From Minisyncoccota bacterium (GTDB lineage Bacteria; Patescibacteriota; Microgenomatia; UBA1400; PJMF01), in assembly GCA_014728425.1 (NCBI GenBank), contig WJLO01000099.1, forward strand, positions 1 through 7,274: 7,274 bases of DNA, read 5' to 3'. This document shows, in pieces, positions 4,121 to 7,274 of the stretch. The position numbers and the translations under genes were made by a program. Below the pieces are notes generated by a model. That model was not told the DNA's origin, searched no databases, and saw only the letters and a list, made by a program, of their open reading frames with translations. Position 1 is the stretch's first letter; every line of letters begins with the position of its first letter.

Positions 4121-5305
4121 GTTGTAGATTGGCATAATAATAGCAATCACCATCAAGCCTACTCCTAAGGCTAAAACAATCATAATCATGGGCTCTAGAG
4201 CAGTAGTAAGGTTTTTTACAGCATGCTCACTTTCACTTTCAAAATAACTTGACAGTTTTTGCAAAACTTCATCAAGCTTACCAGTTTCTTCACCCACAGC
4301 AATCATCTGATGCAAAATTGGTGGAAAGATATCATGACTAGCAATCGCATGAGATAAAGCCTGACCTTTTTCTACTCTTTCTGTAGCCTCTTGTAAAGCT
4401 TCTCGATAAATAATGCTACTCATGGCTTGGGCGACAATATCTAAAGCCTCTAGTAAAGACACTCCAGCGCTAAGTAATAATGCCAAGGTCCGAGCAAACT
4501 CAGTTAAAATGATTTTTTTACGCAGCTCACCAATAATAGGAATCTTAAACAAATAAGTATCGATTAACACCTCGCCAGTTCGAGTTTGATACCAACGTTT
4601 AAATAACAATCCCAAACCACCAACGCCAAAAAGTAATAGCCACCAAAACTTCACCAAAAGATTGGAAATACCAATTAAAATTTTAGTAGCCAAAGGTAAC
4701 TCAGCTCCAAAATCATCATACATATCAGTTAATTTTGGTACTACAAAAATCATCATCACAAAACCTACGCCAATCATTGCTAAAACCACAATAATAGGAT
4801 AAATCATTGCGCTTTTGGTCTTAGCTCGAAACTCTTTTTCTTTTTCCATGGTTTCGGCCAAACGCAATAACACCTCATCTAAGACTCCACCTAGCTCACC
4901 AGCCTTAACCAACTGAATATAAACTCGGCTAAAAGTTTTTTTATGCTCTGCTAAGGCCACAGAAAAAGCATTACCTCCTTCAATTTCTTTTAATAGATCT
5001 GCAATCAAGCGCGCCATTTGTGTTTTGCTTTGTTCTACTAAAATAGCCAAGCTATTGGCTAAAGGTAAACCAGCATTGATCATAGTAGACAACTGTCTAG
5101 TAAAGTTCACCAAATCACCATGTTTAATACCAATCAACTTGGCTTTAATCAAAGCTAAAGTGTCTTCTCCAAAAGGATGCAACTGAATCACCAATAAACC
5201 CCGCCTAGCTAGCAAAGCTGCTGCTTGGCTTTTGTTACGAGCTTCAACCTTGCCCTTAACAGTTTCATGGTGTTCGTTTTTGGCTACATATTTAAAATAC
5301 GGCAT
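4103..5305 (-). CDS. pilC: Type IV pilus inner-membrane platform protein PilC, 400 aa
   Basis: PilC (GspF/T2SF family) is the membrane platform on which PilB and PilT act to add or remove pilins. The duplicated architecture is plain. A short N-terminal region (PYFKYVAKNEHHETVKGKVEA) precedes the first T2SF repeat (about 67-190, FTRQLSTMINAGLPL and GELGGVLDEVL). The second repeat (about 269-392) has the matching FARTLALLLSAGVSLLEAL and VGEETGKLDEVL. Membrane segments lie at about 170-189, 218-236 and 372-392. Length is normal. The ATG at 5303-5305 has AGGAGG 8 nt upstream and lies only 4 nt after the pilT TGA; that ribosome site is encoded by pilT's last two Gly codons, so the two are tightly linked. 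pilA follows after 51 nt. Confidence 0.97.
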   Translation of the reverse strand: MPYFKYVAKNEHHETVKGKVEARNKSQAAALLARRGLLVIQLHPFGEDTLALIKAKLIGIKHGDLVNFTRQLSTMINAGLPLANSLAILVEQSKTQMARLIADLLKEIEGGNAFSVALAEHKKTFSRVYIQLVKAGELGGVLDEVLLRLAETMEKEKEFRAKTKSAMIYPIIVVLAMIGVGFVMMIFVVPKLTDMYDDFGAELPLATKILIGISNLLVKFWWLLLFGVGGLGLLFKRWYQTRTGEVLIDTYLFKIPIIGELRKKIILTEFARTLALLLSAGVSLLEALDIVAQAMSSIIYREALQEATERVEKGQALSHAIASHDIFPPILHQMIAVGEETGKLDEVLQKLSSYFESESEHAVKNLTTALEPMIMIVLALGVGLMVIAIIMPIYNLTSQF

Positions 5306-5309
5306 AACC

Positions 5310-6365
5310 TCAACCTCCTAATAACCGCTCCATCTCTGCTGGGCGGAAAGAGCGCTCCTTAGCCATTTCTGCAGTAATCACTCCTTGCTGTACCAGTTGG
5401 TAAAGGTGAGTTTCCATTAACATCATTCCCTGATTAGCAGAAGTTTGAATCACATTATCAATTTGGTGAGCTTTGGCTTCCCGAATTAAATTACTAATAG
5501 CTGAGTTAGCCAACATGATCTCAAAAGCGGCTGTACGCGTACCTCCAGTATTAGGCAATAATCGCTGCGAAGCAACAGCAGCAATAGTAGCTGCTAATTG
5601 CTGGCGCACTTGGCCTTGTTGGTGGGCAGGAAAAACATCAATAATTCGGTCAATAGTTTGTGCAGCTGAAGCAGTATGCAGAGTAGCAAACACTAAGTGG
5701 CCAGTTTCAGCAATAGTAATTGCTGCAGCAATAGTTTCAAAATCTCGCATCTCACCAATCAAAACCACATCTGGATCTTCTCGTAAAACCGAACGCAAAG
5801 CAATCTCCCAGCTATTAGTATCATGATTGATCTCTCGCTGAGAAATCAAACTTTGTTTAGGTTGATAAACAAACTCAATAGGATCTTCAATAGTCACAAT
5901 ATGTTCTGCTCTTAAACTATTGATCTCATCAATCAGAGCAGCCAAAGTAGTAGATTTACCTTCACCAGTAGGACCAGTGACCAATACCAGGCCTTGACGG
6001 TATTGAGTAAATTGATGAAAAACTTGAGGCAAATTAAGTTCCTCAATCGTACGAATTCTTGCAGGAATCAAGCGCAAAGCTGCAGCCAAATTGCCTTTAG
6101 TATGATAAACATTCACCCTAAAACGACCCTGATCTTTAAACTGATAGCCAAAGTCTAACTCTTTATTTACTTGAACATAATTTTTTTGCTCTGGCGTCAA
6201 AATGGGGTGAATTAAAGATTGAGCTTGCTCCTGATTAAGAACTGGAGCGCCTTCTACTGGCATGAGCTTACCATGAACTCGCAAGATTGGTGGCGAGCCC
6301 ACTACAACATGAACATCAGAACCTTCTACTTCTACTAAATGTTGTAAAATATCGTGAATATTCAT
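5310..6365 (-). CDS. pilT: Type IV pilus retraction ATPase PilT, 351 aa
   Basis: PilT is a cytoplasmic hexameric ATPase that drives pilus disassembly and retraction, powering twitching motility and DNA uptake. The chain has the usual N-terminal PAS-like region (EGSDVHVVVGSPPILRVHGKL near 14-34). The ATPase core follows: Walker A GPTGEGKS (131-138), Asp box TIEDPIEF (158-165), Walker B VVLIGEMRD (200-208, Glu205) and His box GHLVFATLHT (222-231). The PilT-type C-terminus AISNLIREAKAHQI and QGMMLMETHL (about 289-320) separates it from PilB. Length is normal for PilT. In Walker A the common Ser is Glu (GEGKS); the invariant Gly, Lys and Ser remain, so activity is expected. The ATG at 6363-6365 has GAGGAGG 8 nt upstream. 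It follows pilB by 32 nt and precedes pilC by 4 nt. Confidence 0.96.
   Translation of the reverse strand: MNIHDILQHLVEVEGSDVHVVVGSPPILRVHGKLMPVEGAPVLNQEQAQSLIHPILTPEQKNYVQVNKELDFGYQFKDQGRFRVNVYHTKGNLAAALRLIPARIRTIEELNLPQVFHQFTQYRQGLVLVTGPTGEGKSTTLAALIDEINSLRAEHIVTIEDPIEFVYQPKQSLISQREINHDTNSWEIALRSVLREDPDVVLIGEMRDFETIAAAITIAETGHLVFATLHTASAAQTIDRIIDVFPAHQQGQVRQQLAATIAAVASQRLLPNTGGTRTAAFEIMLANSAISNLIREAKAHQIDNVIQTSANQGMMLMETHLYQLVQQGVITAEMAKERSFRPAEMERLLGG
5314..5319 (-). promoter_or_regulatory. Shine-Dalgarno site AGGAGG for pilC inside the pilT 3' end
   Basis: A six-base anti-SD match 8 nt before the pilC ATG. It is formed by the terminal Gly-Gly codons of pilT, so the end of PilT is shaped by the translation signal of the next gene. 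Confidence 0.8.
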
Positions 6366-6373
6366 AAACTTAT

Positions 6374-6380
6374 CCTCCTC
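6374..6380 (-). promoter_or_regulatory. Shine-Dalgarno site GAGGAGG for pilT
   Basis: A seven-base anti-SD match with an 8-nt spacer to the pilT ATG, located in the 32-nt pilB-pilT gap. This is the strongest ribosome site in the window. Confidence 0.8.
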
Positions 6381-6397
6381 AAATAAAGATGTGGTTG

Positions 6398-7274
6398 TTA
6401 AACTTCAGCCACGCGCAAAACCTCCTCAATAGTAGTGATACCCTCTAAAGCCTTAAGATAACCATCTTGTTTCATTAATAACATTCCTTGACCAATTGCT
6501 ACTTTTTCTAACTCTGCTGCAGGACTACGATTCATAATTAATTTAGCAATTGGTTCGTTAATGGGCATTACTTCAAAAATCCCAATCCGACCCTTATATT
6601 CTGGCTCGGTTTGTGGTCGATTTTGACCAGTTCTAAACAAAGTTAAGTTATTAGGATCTTTATTATGTTGCTGACACCAAGTAGTTAATTTATCACCTAA
6701 AACTTGTTTAATATCTTCAATCACTGCTGGCTCTGGCTGATACTCTTCTTTAAAATCTGGATTAATTCGTCGCACTACTCGCTGGGCCATGGCCAAAGTC
6801 ATTGATGAAGCCAGCAAAAATGGCTCTGCACCCATATCTAACAATCGAGGCAAAGCTCCAGCAGCTGAGTTGGTGTGGAGAGTAGAGAAGACTAAATGCC
6901 CAGTTAATGAAGCCTGAATAGCCAGTTCAGCAGTTTCAGTGTCGCGAATCTCTCCCACCATGATAATATCTGGGTCCTGACGCAAAAACGAACGCAAGCC
7001 ATTGGCAAAAGTCAGGCCAGCAGCAGGATTAACTTGGACCTGACTAATGCCTGCAATTTGATACTCAACTGGATCTTCTAAAGTTAAGATGTTTACTTTG
7101 GGGGTATTAATAATATGCAAAGCAGAATAAAGAGTAGTAGTTTTACCAGAACCAGTAGGTCCAGTTACCAAAATAATCCCATGAGGCACTTTAATGGCAT
7201 CAGTAAAGTTTTTTAAAGCCAAGCCATCTAAACCTAAATCTTCTAAAGAAGGAATAGCTGTGTTTTTCTTAAGC
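6398..7274 (-). CDS. pilB: Type IV pilus assembly ATPase PilB (GspE family), C-terminal part, cut by window edge
   Basis: PilB is the cytoplasmic ATPase that powers pilin polymerisation with PilC. The reading frame is open to the window edge; 291 complete codons are visible, beginning about 38 residues before Walker A. The TTG at 7220-7222 could be read as a start but is internal, because coding continues upstream ([14 protein letters not shown]) as in other GspE/PilB proteins. Motifs: Walker [11 protein letters not shown] (about 7133-7162), Asp box TLEDPVEY, Walker [10 protein letters not shown], His box [13 protein letters not shown], and the terminal [14 protein letters not shown] typical of GspE/PilB. 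The two CxxC pairs that many PilB/GspE proteins carry after the core are absent: the site reads [11 protein letters not shown], and the region before [10 protein letters not shown] has a single Cys. The N-terminal domain is outside the window. It is first in the visible run, followed by pilT after 32 nt. Confidence 0.95.
   Translation of the reverse strand, partial: LKKNTAIPSLEDLGLDGLALKNFTDAIKVPHGIILVTGPTGSGKTTTLYSALHIINTPKVNILTLEDPVEYQIAGISQVQVNPAAGLTFANGLRSFLRQDPDIIMVGEIRDTETAELAIQASLTGHLVFSTLHTNSAAGALPRLLDMGAEPFLLASSMTLAMAQRVVRRINPDFKEEYQPEPAVIEDIKQVLGDKLTTWCQQHNKDPNNLTLFRTGQNRPQTEPEYKGRIGIFEVMPINEPIAKLIMNRSPAAELEKVAIGQGMLLMKQDGYLKALEGITTIEEVLRVAEV

Noticed and set aside
5310..5312. Recoded TGA (glycine, as in Gracilibacteria)
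   Set aside because: Reading through TGA at the ends of pilT, pilD or the 149-aa prepilin would run out of frame into the next gene, and no in-frame TGA occurs within any coding region; standard stop use fits.
5473..5826. 117-codon plus-strand ORF
   Set aside because: Antisense to the PilT C-terminal half; composition is that of a reverse frame of Ala/Ile-rich coding DNA.
6398..7222. PilB as a complete 274-residue protein starting at TTG 7220-7222
   Set aside because: The frame stays open to the window edge with residues expected upstream of the P-loop, and a PilB of 274 residues would lack its N-terminal domain.

Overview
The window is one strand-coherent type IV pilus (T4P) gene cluster. 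Every credible gene lies on the minus strand, so transcription runs from the high-coordinate end to the low-coordinate end. Both edges cut a gene. The visible order in the direction of transcription is: pilB (3' part, assembly ATPase), pilT (retraction ATPase), pilC (inner platform protein), a major-pilin-like prepilin (pilA), pilD (prepilin peptidase), a 338-residue membrane-anchored cysteine-rich protein with a PKD-like C-terminus, two GspG-like prepilins, one GspH/FimT-like prepilin, and the first 19-21 codons of a PilV/GspI-like prepilin. No gap exceeds 82 bases, and no RNA gene, mobile element or CRISPR array is visible.

The organism is most likely a member of Patescibacteria (Candidate Phyla Radiation), possibly the Microgenomates group. 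This is inference. It rests on the AT-rich sequence with TTA-dominated leucine codons, the very compact layout with 4-base start/stop overlaps, and a T4P cluster in which no alignment-subcomplex (PilM/N/O) or secretin gene is visible. The pilin's post-helix sequence (INPIEQINRGRDTG) also resembles pilins I associate with that group. TGA acts as an ordinary stop (ends of pilT, pilD and one prepilin), which argues against the Gracilibacteria/Absconditabacteria code.

How the parts work together: PilB and PilT are hexameric cytoplasmic motors that drive extension and retraction through PilC. PilD cleaves the five prepilins after a conserved Gly, leaving a mature N-terminus with Glu at +5. The abundant subunit is probably the 203-residue PilA; the other four are probably minor pilins that prime or decorate the fibre. 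The H-type then I-type order suggests that J/K-type (PilW/PilX) genes follow beyond position 1.

Two sequence patterns go beyond routine annotation. First, pilT, pilC and pilA have strong Shine-Dalgarno sites, while the genes after pilA have weak or no site; two of those (pilD and the 176-residue prepilin) instead have TATACT exactly 6 nt before ATG, a layout expected of leaderless transcripts. The short pilC-pilA gap also holds a promoter-like pair overlapping a 12-bp palindrome, then a hairpin against the pilA ribosome-binding site. Second, every complete exported protein here has an even cysteine count (0, 4, 6, 8, 10), which suggests disulfide-stabilised surface proteins, including an unrecognised 338-residue membrane protein encoded directly after the peptidase.
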